Positions 9,272 through 17,851 of a stretch of 64,000 nt of DNA are shown in pieces. The stretch's first letter is position 1; the number at the start of each line of letters is the position of its first letter. A program made the position numbers and the translations under genes. Below the pieces are notes generated by a model that saw only the letters and a program-made list of their open reading frames with translations, searched no databases and was not told the DNA's origin. Origin of the DNA: Shewanella putrefaciens. Its GTDB lineage: Bacteria > Pseudomonadota > Gammaproteobacteria > Enterobacterales > Shewanellaceae. The stretch spans positions 3,286,001-3,350,000 of the forward strand of contig NZ_CP066370.1 of NCBI RefSeq assembly GCF_016406325.1. Reading direction: 5' to 3'.

Positions 9272-10222
9272 GCGTTTCCCAATTATGCGCTTTGCTCTTT
9301 CCAATACATGATCAAAAGTCATAATCGATAGGTTATGGTAACTACTATTAAGCACACGAAACGCCTGTTGTTGTTCTTTATTCCAGTCATTTGAGCGCCC
9401 GTAAATTAACGTACATCTTGGCTTGATAGTTTTAACGTAGCCTACCCTTTCCATAAACTTAACACTGTTAGCTTCAAGCTCAACTTCATGAATGTAACTC
9501 TGGGATTGAGTGATCGCTTTAATTAAATCGGAGCTCGGATAGTAGTTATTGTGATCAAGACCTGTAGACCAAAACTTAAGGCTACCTTCTGGTCGCTTTA
9601 TTTCTACTATATCTAAGAAACCATCATAGCTTTCCATCAGAAAGTCTGAAATGTTACGGGTATCTATTGCTCGTTCATCTAGGACTTTGACAAAATCGCT
9701 ACCAAGAACCCAACTATTTTTCTCAAACCAGTTTTGCCATACATTTTCAGTAAAGTCAGACTCTAAAAGATATTGAAACTCATCAAGCGCCCGAACTTTT
9801 CTAGCATGCTCTAAACCTAGCTCTAGATCTTCAGGAATAACCTCATTTACCAAAAGGAACTCAAGCATTCTCCGTTTATCCGGTAAATTCAATAACTGCT
9901 TAATTTGCTCAGCATTCGAAAGATCATACGGGTTTTCAAGTGGTAAGAAAGCTCTAGTACCTTGTTTAAAAGGTTCATAATTATTAGAGATAAACTCAAG
10001 CAAATTGTGAAACTCTTCACTATCTAGCGTTAATTCACTTTTAGGGCTATCGAGCTCAAGAGTTTCACTCTCAGTCCAATTCTTCGGTTTATTGTACCGA
10101 CCAAGTTTCAAAAATACTTCATCTTCTGAAGTGTTATGCGGAATCTTCCAAAATATAGCTCTAGTCAGAACACGAGGTTTATCACGAATTATCCTAACTA
10201 ATCTGTCTTTAATTTGTGCCAT
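9266..10222 (-). CDS. Shedu-type anti-phage nuclease (DUF4263 family)
   Basis: The C-terminal half carries the DUF4263/SduA signature. It has a WQNWFEKNSWVLG segment, then a PD-(D/E)XK-like core in ISDFLMESYDGFLDIVEIKRP, where the final D..EIK supplies catalytic acidic and Lys residues. Shedu proteins are single-gene antiviral systems whose nuclease domain acts on DNA. The N-terminal 150 residues are a variable, probably sensing, region. The protein has 318 residues from ATG 10222, which follows GAGAGG, rather than the TTG at 10234. It is an integron cassette gene: its TAA stop sits in the attC inverse core. Antiphage activity is inferred from the family. Confidence 0.8.
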   Translation of the reverse strand: MAQIKDRLVRIIRDKPRVLTRAIFWKIPHNTSEDEVFLKLGRYNKPKNWTESETLELDSPKSELTLDSEEFHNLLEFISNNYEPFKQGTRAFLPLENPYDLSNAEQIKQLLNLPDKRRMLEFLLVNEVIPEDLELGLEHARKVRALDEFQYLLESDFTENVWQNWFEKNSWVLGSDFVKVLDERAIDTRNISDFLMESYDGFLDIVEIKRPEGSLKFWSTGLDHNNYYPSSDLIKAITQSQSYIHEVELEANSVKFMERVGYVKTIKPRCTLIYGRSNDWNKEQQQAFRVLNSSYHNLSIMTFDHVLERAKRIIGKRG

Positions 10223-10246
10223 GACACCTCTCAATTAACTCATAGC

Positions 10247-10319
10247 GGCTAACGCCCGCGTAATGGACTGGTTTGAAGCGCTAGCGGAAAACCAGTCCCG
10301 ATTGACGCGTTTGTTATGT
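10247..10319 (-). mobile_element. Integron attC site
   Basis: This 73-base site lies between the DUF4375-like gene and the Shedu-like gene. The plus-strand ends are GGCTAAC (10247-10253) and GTTATGT (10313-10319). Inside is a perfect 10-bp inverted repeat, GGACTGGTTT and AAACCAGTCC, around GAAGCGCTAGCGGA. This is the expected folded-strand structure of an attC. Confidence 0.88.
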
Positions 10320-10321
10320 TT

Positions 10322-10774
10322 TTACTTCGCCACATAAGCATCAAGCATTTCATAAAAGTTTTCCGAATACTCGTAAAACTCTGAATCTAGATCTCCGAGC
10401 TTATCCATCTTTGAGACTTCATCTATTTTTAAATGGTTTTGTCTTTCAAGGCGAGATTCCGGTAACTTACCATTGAAAGCCACATCTATAGCCTGTTGGA
10501 GCAATGAGGCAGTTTTAGTGGCACCTATATTATTGAGTGATTTCAGAGCAAACGCAGCATGATCCCCAGAAGAGTTCCAGAAATATTGATGGAACCCACC
10601 ATTGTTTACCTCTGCTTCCAACCACCAAATCGTATATATTGCCTGTTCTTTTTCAGACAGGTTGGAAAAGCCAACAGCCTCGTACTTTTCAGAAACTGCA
10701 TCATAAGATGCTGGGTATTCTTGTGCCATTACCAATCCCGATATTGCAGTAAGAATAATTAGAAGTTTTCGCAT
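10322..10774 (-). CDS. DUF4375 (DMP19-like) family protein with signal peptide
   Basis: The protein has 150 residues. The first 18 or so form a Sec signal peptide (MRKLLIILTAISGLVMAQE), so it is probably periplasmic. The central segment (YTIWWLEAEVNNGGFHQYFW followed by NSSGD) is the hallmark of the DUF4375/DMP19-like family, which has no firmly established activity. Most family members I know of lack a signal peptide, so the exported form is notable. It is the second cassette of the attC array, starting 14 bases after one attC and ending 3 bases before the next. Family call is by motif recognition. Confidence 0.75.
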   Translation of the reverse strand: MRKLLIILTAISGLVMAQEYPASYDAVSEKYEAVGFSNLSEKEQAIYTIWWLEAEVNNGGFHQYFWNSSGDHAAFALKSLNNIGATKTASLLQQAIDVAFNGKLPESRLERQNHLKIDEVSKMDKLGDLDSEFYEYSENFYEMLDAYVAK

Positions 10775-10787
10775 GTTCCCTCTGAAA

Positions 10788-10863
10788 ACATAACGTTTGG
10801 TTAAGGGGCGGGCTTTAGCCCGTCCCAGAGAGCGAAGCGAACGATTTGAACCACTTGTTAGGC
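10788..10863 (-). mobile_element. Integron attC site
   Basis: This 76-base site on the minus strand begins with GCCTAAC and ends with GTTATGT. An internal CGGGC TAAA GCCCG stem and outer complementary boxes (AAGTGGTT, AACCAAAC) are visible. It follows the Gly-Pro repeat gene by 4 bases and precedes the DUF4375-like gene by 13 bases. Confidence 0.88.
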
Positions 10864-10867
10864 GTTT

Positions 10868-11266
10868 TTACTGAAGTTGAGAGAGGATAAATTCAGCTTC
10901 ATTTTTCATTCCGATTCTAGCTAGATGTTTGGCGAAAATATGCCACGGTGGGATGTTGCTCATATAGTTACTAGGGCCTGTATACATACCACCGCCTGGG
11001 CCGGTATAAAGACCACCACCGGGCCCTGTGTATAAGCCTCCACCTGGGCCAGTATATGCGCCGCCGCCCGGGCCAGTATAAAGACCACCGCCTGGCCCCG
11101 TATATAAGCCTCCACCAGGCCCTGTATACATTCCGCCCCCAGGGCCAGAGTACATCCCGCCGCCAGGCCCAGTGTATGCACCACCACCAGGACCGGTATA
11201 AAGACCACCACCAGGACCCGTGTATAAGCCGCCACCAGGGCCAGTGTACAAGTTACGTGGCCACAT
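10868..11266 (-). CDS. Gly-Pro-rich octapeptide repeat protein (integron cassette)
   Basis: From ATG 11266 the protein has 132 residues: MWPRNL, then eleven copies of Y-T/S-G-P-G-G-G-x, a twelfth degenerate copy, and a 30-residue helical tail beginning near MSNIPPWHIFAKHL. GGAG stands six bases before this ATG, so it is preferred over the ATG at 11278. Proteins of this form are familiar to me as cassette-borne hypotheticals in Vibrio and other integrons, but no function is known to me. The repeat number probably varies by slippage of the underlying 24-bp DNA repeat. It is the first cassette of the array. Confidence 0.72.
   Translation of the reverse strand: MWPRNLYTGPGGGLYTGPGGGLYTGPGGGAYTGPGGGMYSGPGGGMYTGPGGGLYTGPGGGLYTGPGGGAYTGPGGGLYTGPGGGLYTGPGGGMYTGPSNYMSNIPPWHIFAKHLARIGMKNEAEFILSQLQ
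10985..11248. repeat. Tandem 24-bp coding repeat (about 11 copies)
   Basis: Eleven in-frame 24-base units encode the octapeptide repeat of the cassette protein. Third positions vary between units (for example GGGCCC, GGACCG and GGCCCA for Gly-Pro), so the array is old enough to have diverged synonymously while the amino acids were kept. Confidence 0.9.
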
Positions 11267-11280
11267 ATTGAACTCCATTC

Positions 11281-11345
11281 TCTAAGTTAATTTTCGCCTA
11301 ACAGTGTATTACTCGGACTGCTAACGAAACCCAAGCCGTAAATGG
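11281..11345 (-). other. Core-site-like sequence at the upstream edge of the cassette array
   Basis: The minus strand reads TTTCGTTAGCAGTCCGAGTA and then ACACTGTTAGGCG just before the first cassette gene. The final GTTAGGC is a recombination core, and the upstream part has no attC fold that I can recognise. It may be an attI remnant or a broken attC. Confidence 0.4.
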
Positions 11346-11487
11346 CTTAACCTTCGAACAATCAGAATAAATAATTTAAATATTGCAGTAACTTAGCATC
11401 GCTTATGATGAGTTTTCAACATTTTTCATGCAGAAAAATCGAGACCTTACATACCGAGAAGCGTTTTAGAAAAGAGCCGACAAGCAC

Positions 11488-11785
11488 ATTTTTATGCCTT
11501 AACAATCGACCAATAACACCTAAGCCGAAGGAGTACACCATTCCCTCGGAGTTGCCGCAGGGCGAATAGGCAAATTGCGTGAGTCTCGCCATGGATGGCG
11601 AGCTAGCTTTCGCAGGTGCAGGGACGCATCCTTCGGAAGCGATAGCAAATTTGTCAATGAGCACAAGGGGCTTTCAACTCCGTTAGGGGCGTCTTGGCTG
11701 ATGTGAAAACAATAGGCAAGGAGGATAGGACGAGCAGTCCTCCTTGGTCGACTCTTGTTTAACAATCAAGGGAGAAGCCCCACGA
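11488..11785. repeat. Dispersed repeat module with hairpin, copy A
   Basis: This block of about 300 bases shares most of its sequence with 44249-44525, including GAGTTGCCGCAGGGCGAATA, GCAGGTGCAGGGACGCATCC and CAACTCCGTTAGGGGCGTC. It ends with a hairpin (arms CAAGGAGGA, 11717-11725, and TCCTCCTTG, 11738-11746). Small ORFs read across it on the minus strand (11416-11664, 11520-11765), but they are repeat by-products with no supporting start signals. Confidence 0.88.
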
Positions 11786-11815
11786 CCTTGATTTATGGTA
11801 AAAATTTCGACTACT

Positions 11816-12217
11816 TTATTTCTGAAGTACCAATTCTCCTGAATCATACGCCCTATCAAATTCTGCTTTTGTATCGGCTTTGTGGTTTAGGCAGTTGACC
11901 ATATGTTCATCTGACTTATAGTTTTTACAATCTTCGGGGACGATATAGTATTTGCGCCATGCTTCGGTTTTGCGTATTCGAGCGGCCTCGTTTTGCTTGG
12001 CTAGTCTGGATTTTTCTGCCGCGTTTTGTTGTAACTCTTGCTGAACCTGATACTCAGCAAGCTGGCGAGCAAGTTCCGTTTGCTTTTGTTGCATAGCAAA
12101 CTCATTAATCCCTTGCGTCAGGCGGTATTCGATATAACTCAAATAACCAATTCGCACTAACAAAGTGACCAAGCCCGCTAACAAGATCCCCAACGTAATT
12201 TGTAAAACTGATTTCAT
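11816..12217 (-). CDS. Hypothetical membrane-anchored coiled-coil protein
   Basis: The protein has 133 residues and one N-terminal membrane helix (about 5-28, LQITLGILLAGLVTLLV). A Gln/Glu/Lys-rich predicted coiled coil follows (about 40-85), then a C-terminal segment with two Cys (EDCKNYKSDEH, NCLNHKAD). I do not recognise a family. The topology suggests a single-pass protein with its soluble part in the periplasm or cytoplasm. It lies outside the attC array and is separated from it by a dispersed repeat. Confidence 0.6.
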   Translation of the reverse strand: MKSVLQITLGILLAGLVTLLVRIGYLSYIEYRLTQGINEFAMQQKQTELARQLAEYQVQQELQQNAAEKSRLAKQNEAARIRKTEAWRKYYIVPEDCKNYKSDEHMVNCLNHKADTKAEFDRAYDSGELVLQK

Positions 12218-12300
12218 CCCTAACTTCCAAAGTCCATTACTATTTTGAATTACTCATTTTTCATAGGAAAACATAAATACTACGGGATACACCAGAACTG

Positions 12301-12390
12301 GCATTGTTGCACCAGTGACCTTCTAAAACATGGATGTTTTAGTAGAGCCTACAGGGATGTATTCACGGCGTGTCACTGGTGTAACAGTGC
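12301..12390. mobile_element. Short MITE-like element with inverted ends
   Basis: The left end GCATTGTTGCACCAGTGAC (12301-12319) and the right end, inverted, match at 17 of 19 positions. The right end (GGCGTGTCACTGG) is shared with the larger MITE-like elements at 42741 and 44588. The interior contains AAAACATGGATGTTTT. No coding capacity is visible. Confidence 0.65.
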
Positions 12391-12570
12391 AAAAGCCTGC
12401 GGCAGGCAATTAGCTGCACTGATAATTGGCAGAGATAACATTGCCAATTCGCAGCGCCAAGCAAACCAGCACTATCAAAACGCTTCAGCTTTGTCGTTCG
12501 ACAAAGCTCTCCCCATGGCTACCGCACTTGGCCAACACCCATTAGCCAAGGGATTGCACTGCTCTTTTAT

Positions 12571-12619
12571 AGATTCTAGATTCTAGAATCTATAATCTAG
12601 GCTCTAGCACCTAGTGTTA
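12571..12619. repeat. Tandem 7-bp CTAG-containing repeat
   Basis: Units of seven read AGATTCT, AGATTCT, AGAATCT, ATAATCT, AGGCTCT, AGCACCT, AGTGTTA. The junctions give repeated CTAG. The period and the CTAG junction match the arrays at 1974, 3084 and 39433. Confidence 0.85.
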
Positions 12620-13145
12620 GAAACTCATCGCATATTGTTCAGGAGGCGTTTCTTGCGAAATAAAGATACATCTTCCTGATGCAAGTGAACTTAACCACGG
12701 TCACGATTAAGTTTCATCCTTGTTAAAACTTAAGATAGCGTTCTGATTAGGCCATGTCTACCACTTTCACATTACAAATTAGATAGTTAAGTGATAACTA
12801 ATTTTCATCATCCCTTTACAGACCAATATCAAAGCGTATTCAGGATAAGTAGTGCAAAAACACAGAAGTAAACGCAGAAATGGCTGGTACCAACCGTTAA
12901 CGATTTACACCTAAACAAAGAGATCTCAATAAGGGCTGCGCTTGACTAGCTCATCCCAGTATCATCAGCCTATTACAGAGACAAGTTGCTATTTGGTATA
13001 TTGCGATTATATTGCCCCATCTGTAACACGCTGATCTATTTTGTCTATTTTTACGTACCTACGTACAGTTAAAGACCGCAATACACACTATACTAAGCAG
13101 CATGCCACCAAAAAGTGATTTTAGTACTTCGCTTTGGAAATCAAT

Positions 13146-14468
13146 ATGATCATATTTAATAAGCGCTTGAAGGAAGAGAATGAGCAGTTGAAAGAAGAAT
13201 TACTTTCAATGCAACAGGTAAGGGAAAGCCTTGATAGCGAGATGTTAGCATTAACACTTGATTCAAATGGAAAAATTACCGTAATCAACGCAAACTTTAC
13301 CCATGACATGTTATTCCAAAATACCTCACCCGTCGGGCGAGAATTAATCGATCTTGTGCCTCAACGAGCCAGAAGTACTAATCACTTTAAGTTAATGTGT
13401 GATGCATTAAAACGCTGTGTACATTGGGCTGGCGCCCTACAAATTACCAAAGGCGATGGCGAAGAAGCCTGGTTACGGGCAATTATACAGCCGGTGAAAA
13501 ACAGTAAAGGTCAAGTTAAACATATATCTGTATATGCAAATGACCTCACCCGTACCATCAAAAACTCACAGGAACACCAAGATTTAACCCAAGCCTTACA
13601 ACGCTCTACGGCTGTCATCGAATTTAATTTGGAGGGTATAGTTCTCGCGGCAAATGATAATTTTTTACAGGCCATGGGCTATAGCCAAAATCAAATTATT
13701 GGAAAACATCACAGAATGTTCTGTGAGCCTGAAGAATATAATTCTCTAGAATATAAACAGTTTTGGGAACAGCTTCGTCAAGGTAAATACGTTGCGAGCC
13801 GCTTTAAACGTCTTGATAGTTATGGTCGAGAGGTTTGGCTAGAGGCATCCTATAATCCGATTTTTGATAGTTACAAAAAACTGTATAAAGTCGTTAAATT
13901 TGCAACGGTAATCACTGAGCAAGTCAATCGAGAGCAAGCCATATCCGAAGCGGCCGATATCGCCTATGGCACCTCAAAACAAACGGATGATATGGCACAA
14001 ATGGGCAGTAAAGTGCTACAAGAGACTGTCGAAGCCATGCACAAACTGACAGCGCAAATGGACACCGCAGCCCAAGGAATTGCAGCCCTAGATAAACAAT
14101 CGCAAATGATTGGTGAACTGGTAAAAAGTATTAGCGGCATTGCGGATCAAACAAATCTACTCGCCCTTAATGCCGCGATTGAAGCTGCACGAGCAGGTGA
14201 ACAAGGACGAGGATTTGCCGTGGTTGCCGATGAAGTACGGCAGCTCGCCTCCCGTACCAGTAAGGCAACGGAGGAAATCGTCGAGGTGGTTTCGCAAAAT
14301 AAAAAGTTAACCGAAAATGCAGTTAACATGATTGAAGAAGGTAAAAAACAAGCACAACACGGCTTAGCACTTTCGACGCAATCCGGTGAAGTAATGTCAG
14401 AAATCCAAGACGGTGCTCAAAAGGTGGTAAATGCTGTAGGCCAATTTACGAATCAATTAACCAATTGA
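13146..14468 (+). CDS. Soluble methyl-accepting chemotaxis protein with two PAS domains (BdlA-like)
   Basis: This 440-residue chemoreceptor has no transmembrane helix. A short N-terminal coiled coil (about 5-28) precedes two PAS domains (about 30-125 and 140-240). A chemoreceptor signalling domain follows, with the conserved hairpin tip [20 protein letters not shown] and [11 protein letters not shown]. The tip contacts CheA and CheW. The same PAS-PAS-MA layout is found in the Pseudomonas BdlA biofilm-dispersal protein and in Aer-like redox sensors, so a cytoplasmic redox or energy sensor is inferred. ATG 13146 is preferred to the TTG at 13134. A strong terminator follows. Confidence 0.88.
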   Translation: MIIFNKRLKEENEQLKEELLSMQQVRESLDSEMLALTLDSNGKITVINANFTHDMLFQNTSPVGRELIDLVPQRARSTNHFKLMCDALKRCVHWAGALQITKGDGEEAWLRAIIQPVKNSKGQVKHISVYANDLTRTIKNSQEHQDLTQALQRSTAVIEFNLEGIVLAANDNFLQAMGYSQNQIIGKHHRMFCEPEEYNSLEYKQFWEQLRQGKYVASRFKRLDSYGREVWLEASYNPIFDSYKKLYKVVKFATVITEQVNREQAISEAADIAYGTSKQTDDMAQMGSKVLQETVEAMHKLTAQMDTAAQGIAALDKQSQMIGELVKSISGIADQTNLLALNAAIEAARAGEQGRGFAVVADEVRQLASRTSKATEEIVEVVSQNKKLTENAVNMIEEGKKQAQHGLALSTQSGEVMSEIQDGAQKVVNAVGQFTNQLTN

Positions 14469-14507
14469 TAGTAGAAAATACAGTTTAAAAAGCTGATATC
14501 CGAATAT

Positions 14508-14542
14508 AAAAAGCCCCGCAGTGTTTAACACTGCGGGGCTTT
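14508..14542. terminator. Bidirectional Rho-independent terminator
   Basis: The stem AAGCCCCGCAGTG / CACTGCGGGGCTT, with loop TTTAA, is followed by TTTTTT on the plus strand and preceded by an A run. It lies between the convergent chemoreceptor gene and dnaJ and can serve both. Confidence 0.92.
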
Positions 14543-14591
14543 TTTCATCGAGTGCCGCGACTCATAGCGACACGTCACTCGACGGGTTAAG

Positions 14592-15722
14592 TTAGCTATT
14601 CAGATCTTGGAAGAACTTTTTCACGCCATCGAAAAAGCCCTCAGCCTTTGGGCTGTGCTTCTTTGACTCACCCGTTAAGGTGGCTTCAAATTCGCGTAAC
14701 AGTTCTTTTTGACGATCATTTAGGTTAACTGGCGTTTCCATCACCACTTTGCAGAGCAAATCGCCTACGGCATGGCTACGCACCGATTTAACCCCTTTAC
14801 CGCGTAAACGGAACATACGGCCCGTTTGTGTTTCGGCGGGGATCTTAAGGCTCACTTTACCATCCAGTGTAGGTACTTCAATTTCACCGCCAAGGGCGGC
14901 TTTACTGAAGGATATCGGCACTTCGCAGTAGAGGTTGTTACCATCACGGACGAAAATCGCATGTTCACGCACACTCACCTGAACATATAAATCCCCCGGA
15001 GGCGCGCCAAATTCACCCGCTTCGCCTTCACCTGCTAAACGAATACGGTCGCCCGTATCGACGCCGGCAGGGATCTTAACCGATAAGGTTTTGCTCTTTT
15101 CAACACGGCCATCGCCATGACACTTAGTGCAAGGATCTTTGATGATCTTGCCGCGGCCATGACAGGTTGGGCAAGGTTGCTGCACCGTGAAAAAGCCTTG
15201 GCGCATTTGGACTTGGCCTTGACCATGGCATGTCGTACAGGTACTTGCCGATGTGCCTTTTTTCGCCCCGCTGCCATCACACAGATCGCAGGTTGCCAGT
15301 GTTGGAATACGCAGTTCTTTCGTCAGGCCTTTAACCGCTTCTTCCAGTGATAACTCTAGGTTGTAACGTAAATCTGAGCCGCGGGCCGCTTGGCGTTGAC
15401 CGCCACGACGTCCACCGCCGAAAATATCGCCAAAGACATCACCGAAGATATCACCGAAATCGCCCTGCCCACCACCGTAACCACCGCCACGATTGGGATC
15501 CACACCCGCATGACCAAATTGATCATACGCCGCTTTTTTATCGGTATCGGTCAGGATTTCATAGGCTTCTTTCGCTTCTTTGAAGCTAGCCTCTGCGGCT
15601 TTATCGCCTGGGTTACGATCGGGGTGAAACTTCATGGCCAGACGTTTATAGGCCTTTTTAATTTCACGTTCGCTGGCGTCACGACCAACGCCTAATACTT
15701 CGTAATAATCTCGCTTTGACAT
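14592..15722 (-). CDS. dnaJ: Chaperone protein DnaJ (Hsp40)
   Basis: DnaJ delivers unfolded clients to DnaK and stimulates its ATPase. All type I parts are present in 376 residues. They are a J domain with HPD at 33-35, a Gly/Phe-rich linker (about 75-115), four CxxCxGxG zinc repeats (about 143-206) and the C-terminal client-binding domains. The gene lies 130 bases downstream of dnaK on the same strand. No separate heat-shock promoter is evident, so co-transcription from the sigma-32 promoter ahead of dnaK is likely. It ends at a shared bidirectional terminator. Confidence 0.98.
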   Translation of the reverse strand: MSKRDYYEVLGVGRDASEREIKKAYKRLAMKFHPDRNPGDKAAEASFKEAKEAYEILTDTDKKAAYDQFGHAGVDPNRGGGYGGGQGDFGDIFGDVFGDIFGGGRRGGQRQAARGSDLRYNLELSLEEAVKGLTKELRIPTLATCDLCDGSGAKKGTSASTCTTCHGQGQVQMRQGFFTVQQPCPTCHGRGKIIKDPCTKCHGDGRVEKSKTLSVKIPAGVDTGDRIRLAGEGEAGEFGAPPGDLYVQVSVREHAIFVRDGNNLYCEVPISFSKAALGGEIEVPTLDGKVSLKIPAETQTGRMFRLRGKGVKSVRSHAVGDLLCKVVMETPVNLNDRQKELLREFEATLTGESKKHSPKAEGFFDGVKKFFQDLNS

Positions 15723-15852
15723 AATCTCATGCTTCTGGGCTTAAGTTGAACGAACGGGCGTTAGGGTTTCCCCGTAACGCCCGCCTAGAATTAACTATTT
15801 AAAATCAAACATTTGAAATCAGTTATTTGAAATCAAACCTTGATTCAAACAA

Positions 15853-17772
15853 TTACTTCTTGTCGTCTTTCACTTCTTCAAATTCAGCATCGACAACATC
15901 ATCGGCAGCAGCGTTAGCCTGTTTGCCCGCATTGGTCTCTGCACCACCTTGGGCTTGAGACTTAGCTTGAGCAATTTCCATCAGCTTAGCAGACGCTTCG
16001 ATTAATTCTTGGCTTGCCTTTTCAATGGCTTCTTTGTCATTGCCTTTAGTGGCAGTGTCAACAGCGGCCATTGCAGCTTGGATTTTCTCTTTATCTTCGC
16101 TTGGCAATGCATCGCCCGCTTCTTCTACTTGTTTCTTAGTCGCGTGGACTAAGCCGTCAGCTTGGTTGCGTGCTTGCACTAGCTCTTCGAACTTCTTGTC
16201 TTCATCTGCGTGCGCTTCAGCATCACGTACCATTTGCGCCACTTCTTCTTCACTTAAACCAGAAGAGGCTTTGATGGTGATGTTTTGTTTCTTGCCGGTT
16301 TTCTTGTCTGTCGCAGACACATGCAGAATACCGTCGGCGTCAATGTCGAACATCACTTCAATTTGTGGCTGGCCACGTGGTGCTGGCTCAATACCGTCTA
16401 AGTTGAACTGACCTAATGACTTGTTCGCGCTCGCTTGCTTACGCTCACCTTGCAGTACGTGAATGGTCACTGCACTTTGGTTGTCATCGGCGGTTGAGAA
16501 CACTTGCTGTGCCTTAGTCGGAATAGTCGTATTTTTCTCAATCAACTTAGTCATCACGCTGCCCATGGTTTCGATACCCAGAGACAGTGGCGTCACGTCT
16601 AACAGTAATACGTCTTTCACGTCGCCTGACAATACACCCGCTTGAATCGCAGCACCTACAGCTACCGCTTCGTCAGGGTTAACGTCTTTACGAGGTTCTT
16701 TGCCGAAGAAGTTTGTCACCGCTTCTTGAACCTTAGGCATACGGGTTTGACCACCCACCAGAATCACTTCGTTAACGTCTGATACGGATAAATCTGCATC
16801 CGCCAGAGCAACTTTTAATGGCTCTAATGTGCGGAGAATCAAGTCTTCAACCAGTGATTCCAACTTAGCACGAGTGATTTTAATCACTAAATGCTTAGGA
16901 CCTGTTGCGTCTGCCGTGATGTATGGCAGGTTCACTTCAGTGTGGTTGGTGCTTGAAAGTTCAATTTTTGCTTTTTCAGCCGCTTCTTTCAGACGTTGCA
17001 TTGCTAATGGATCTTTACGCAGATCTAAGCCTTGCTCTTTCTTGAATTCGTCAGCTAAGTAGTTGATCAAACGGTTGTCAAAGTCTTCACCACCTAAGTG
17101 GGTATCACCGTTAGTTGCCAATACTTCAAATGTTTGGTCGCCATCGTTACTGTCGATTTCGATGATGGAGATATCGAATGTACCACCACCTAAATCGTAT
17201 ACCGCAACAATGTTGTCGCCTTGTTTCTTATCAATACCGTAAGCTAATGCCGCTGCTGTGGGTTCGTTGATAATACGTTTAACATCAAGACCTGCGATAC
17301 GACCCGCATCTTTAGTCGCTTGACGTTGTGAATCGTTAAAGTAAGCAGGTACGGTAATAACCGCTTCTGTCACTTCTTCACCTAAAAAGTCTTCTGCGGT
17401 TTTCTTCATCTTTTTCAAGATTTCAGCAGAAACTTGTGGTGGTGCCATTTTGTTGCCACGCGATTCAACCCAAGCATCACCGTTGTCGGCTTGGATGATT
17501 TTGAATGGCATAATGTTCACATCACGTTGAACTTCGTCATCTTTAAAACGACGACCAATCAAACGCTTAATCGCGAAGAATGTGTTAGTCGGGTTAGTCA
17601 CTGCTTGACGTTTTGCAGGCGAACCGACAATGGTTTCATCGTCTGTATAAGCGATGATTGACGGTGTTGTGCGATCGCCTTCAGCATTTTCTAACACACG
17701 CGCTTTGCCACCATCGAGGACAGCTACACAAGAGTTTGTTGTGCCTAAGTCGATACCAATAATTTTACCCAT
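15853..17772 (-). CDS. dnaK: Molecular chaperone DnaK (Hsp70)
   Basis: DnaK is the ATP-dependent Hsp70 chaperone of the cytoplasm. The 639-residue protein starts [19 protein letters not shown] and has the nucleotide-binding domain to about 385, including the phosphate motifs [11 protein letters not shown] and [10 protein letters not shown]. The substrate-binding domain and lid follow, ending in the acidic tail [13 protein letters not shown] immediately precedes the ATG. The gene is first in a dnaK-dnaJ operon with a clear sigma-32 promoter upstream; grpE is not adjacent. The family assignment is certain. Confidence 0.99.
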   Translation of the reverse strand: MGKIIGIDLGTTNSCVAVLDGGKARVLENAEGDRTTPSIIAYTDDETIVGSPAKRQAVTNPTNTFFAIKRLIGRRFKDDEVQRDVNIMPFKIIQADNGDAWVESRGNKMAPPQVSAEILKKMKKTAEDFLGEEVTEAVITVPAYFNDSQRQATKDAGRIAGLDVKRIINEPTAAALAYGIDKKQGDNIVAVYDLGGGTFDISIIEIDSNDGDQTFEVLATNGDTHLGGEDFDNRLINYLADEFKKEQGLDLRKDPLAMQRLKEAAEKAKIELSSTNHTEVNLPYITADATGPKHLVIKITRAKLESLVEDLILRTLEPLKVALADADLSVSDVNEVILVGGQTRMPKVQEAVTNFFGKEPRKDVNPDEAVAVGAAIQAGVLSGDVKDVLLLDVTPLSLGIETMGSVMTKLIEKNTTIPTKAQQVFSTADDNQSAVTIHVLQGERKQASANKSLGQFNLDGIEPAPRGQPQIEVMFDIDADGILHVSATDKKTGKKQNITIKASSGLSEEEVAQMVRDAEAHADEDKKFEELVQARNQADGLVHATKKQVEEAGDALPSEDKEKIQAAMAAVDTATKGNDKEAIEKASQELIEASAKLMEIAQAKSQAQGGAETNAGKQANAAADDVVDAEFEEVKDDKK

Positions 17773-17822
17773 GAGGTCCTCCGAAAAATTTCATTCAATC
17801 TAAATTTGTTTAGTTGGTTTTG

Positions 17823-17851
17823 ATATGGGGCCGGACGCATTGTTTATCAAG
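17823..17851 (-). promoter_or_regulatory. Sigma-32 heat-shock promoter of dnaKJ
   Basis: On the minus strand CTTGATA (-35) is separated by 14 bases from CCCCATAT (-10). This is close to the sigma-32 consensus CTTGAAA-N13/15-CCCCATNT. It stands about 50 bases ahead of the dnaK start. Confidence 0.88.

Larger units (their letters stand above)
9122..11302 (-). mobile_element. Integron cassette array without an integrase (CALIN)
   Basis: Three genes on the minus strand are each followed within a few bases by an attC-type site (10788-10863, 10247-10319, 9122-9271). Gene starts lie 14-41 bases past the preceding site. A GTTAGGC core also stands upstream of the first gene (minus strand, 11296-11302). 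No tyrosine recombinase of IntI type is encoded in the window, so this is a cluster of attC sites lacking an integrase here. Confidence 0.85.
12218..13145. other. Long intergenic stretch with repeats, no convincing gene
   Basis: About 930 bases lie between the coiled-coil gene and the chemoreceptor. They hold a short MITE-like element (12301-12390) and a heptad array (12571-12619). The rest (12620-13145) is AT-rich, shows no gene, and presumably includes the chemoreceptor promoter. The ORF at 12245-12586 crosses the MITE and has no ribosome binding site. Confidence 0.6.

Noticed and set aside
10985..11248. Possible CRISPR array because of regular 24-bp repeats
   Set aside because: The units are contiguous coding repeats without spacers, and the octapeptide is conserved.
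11416..11765. Two overlapping minus-strand ORFs (82 and 81 codons), and a similar one at 44226-44423
   Set aside because: They lie wholly in a repeated non-coding module, and translations resemble each other only because the DNA is repeated. No translation signals.
12245..12586. 113-codon plus-strand ORF
   Set aside because: It reads through a MITE-like element and a gene-free region and has no ribosome binding site.
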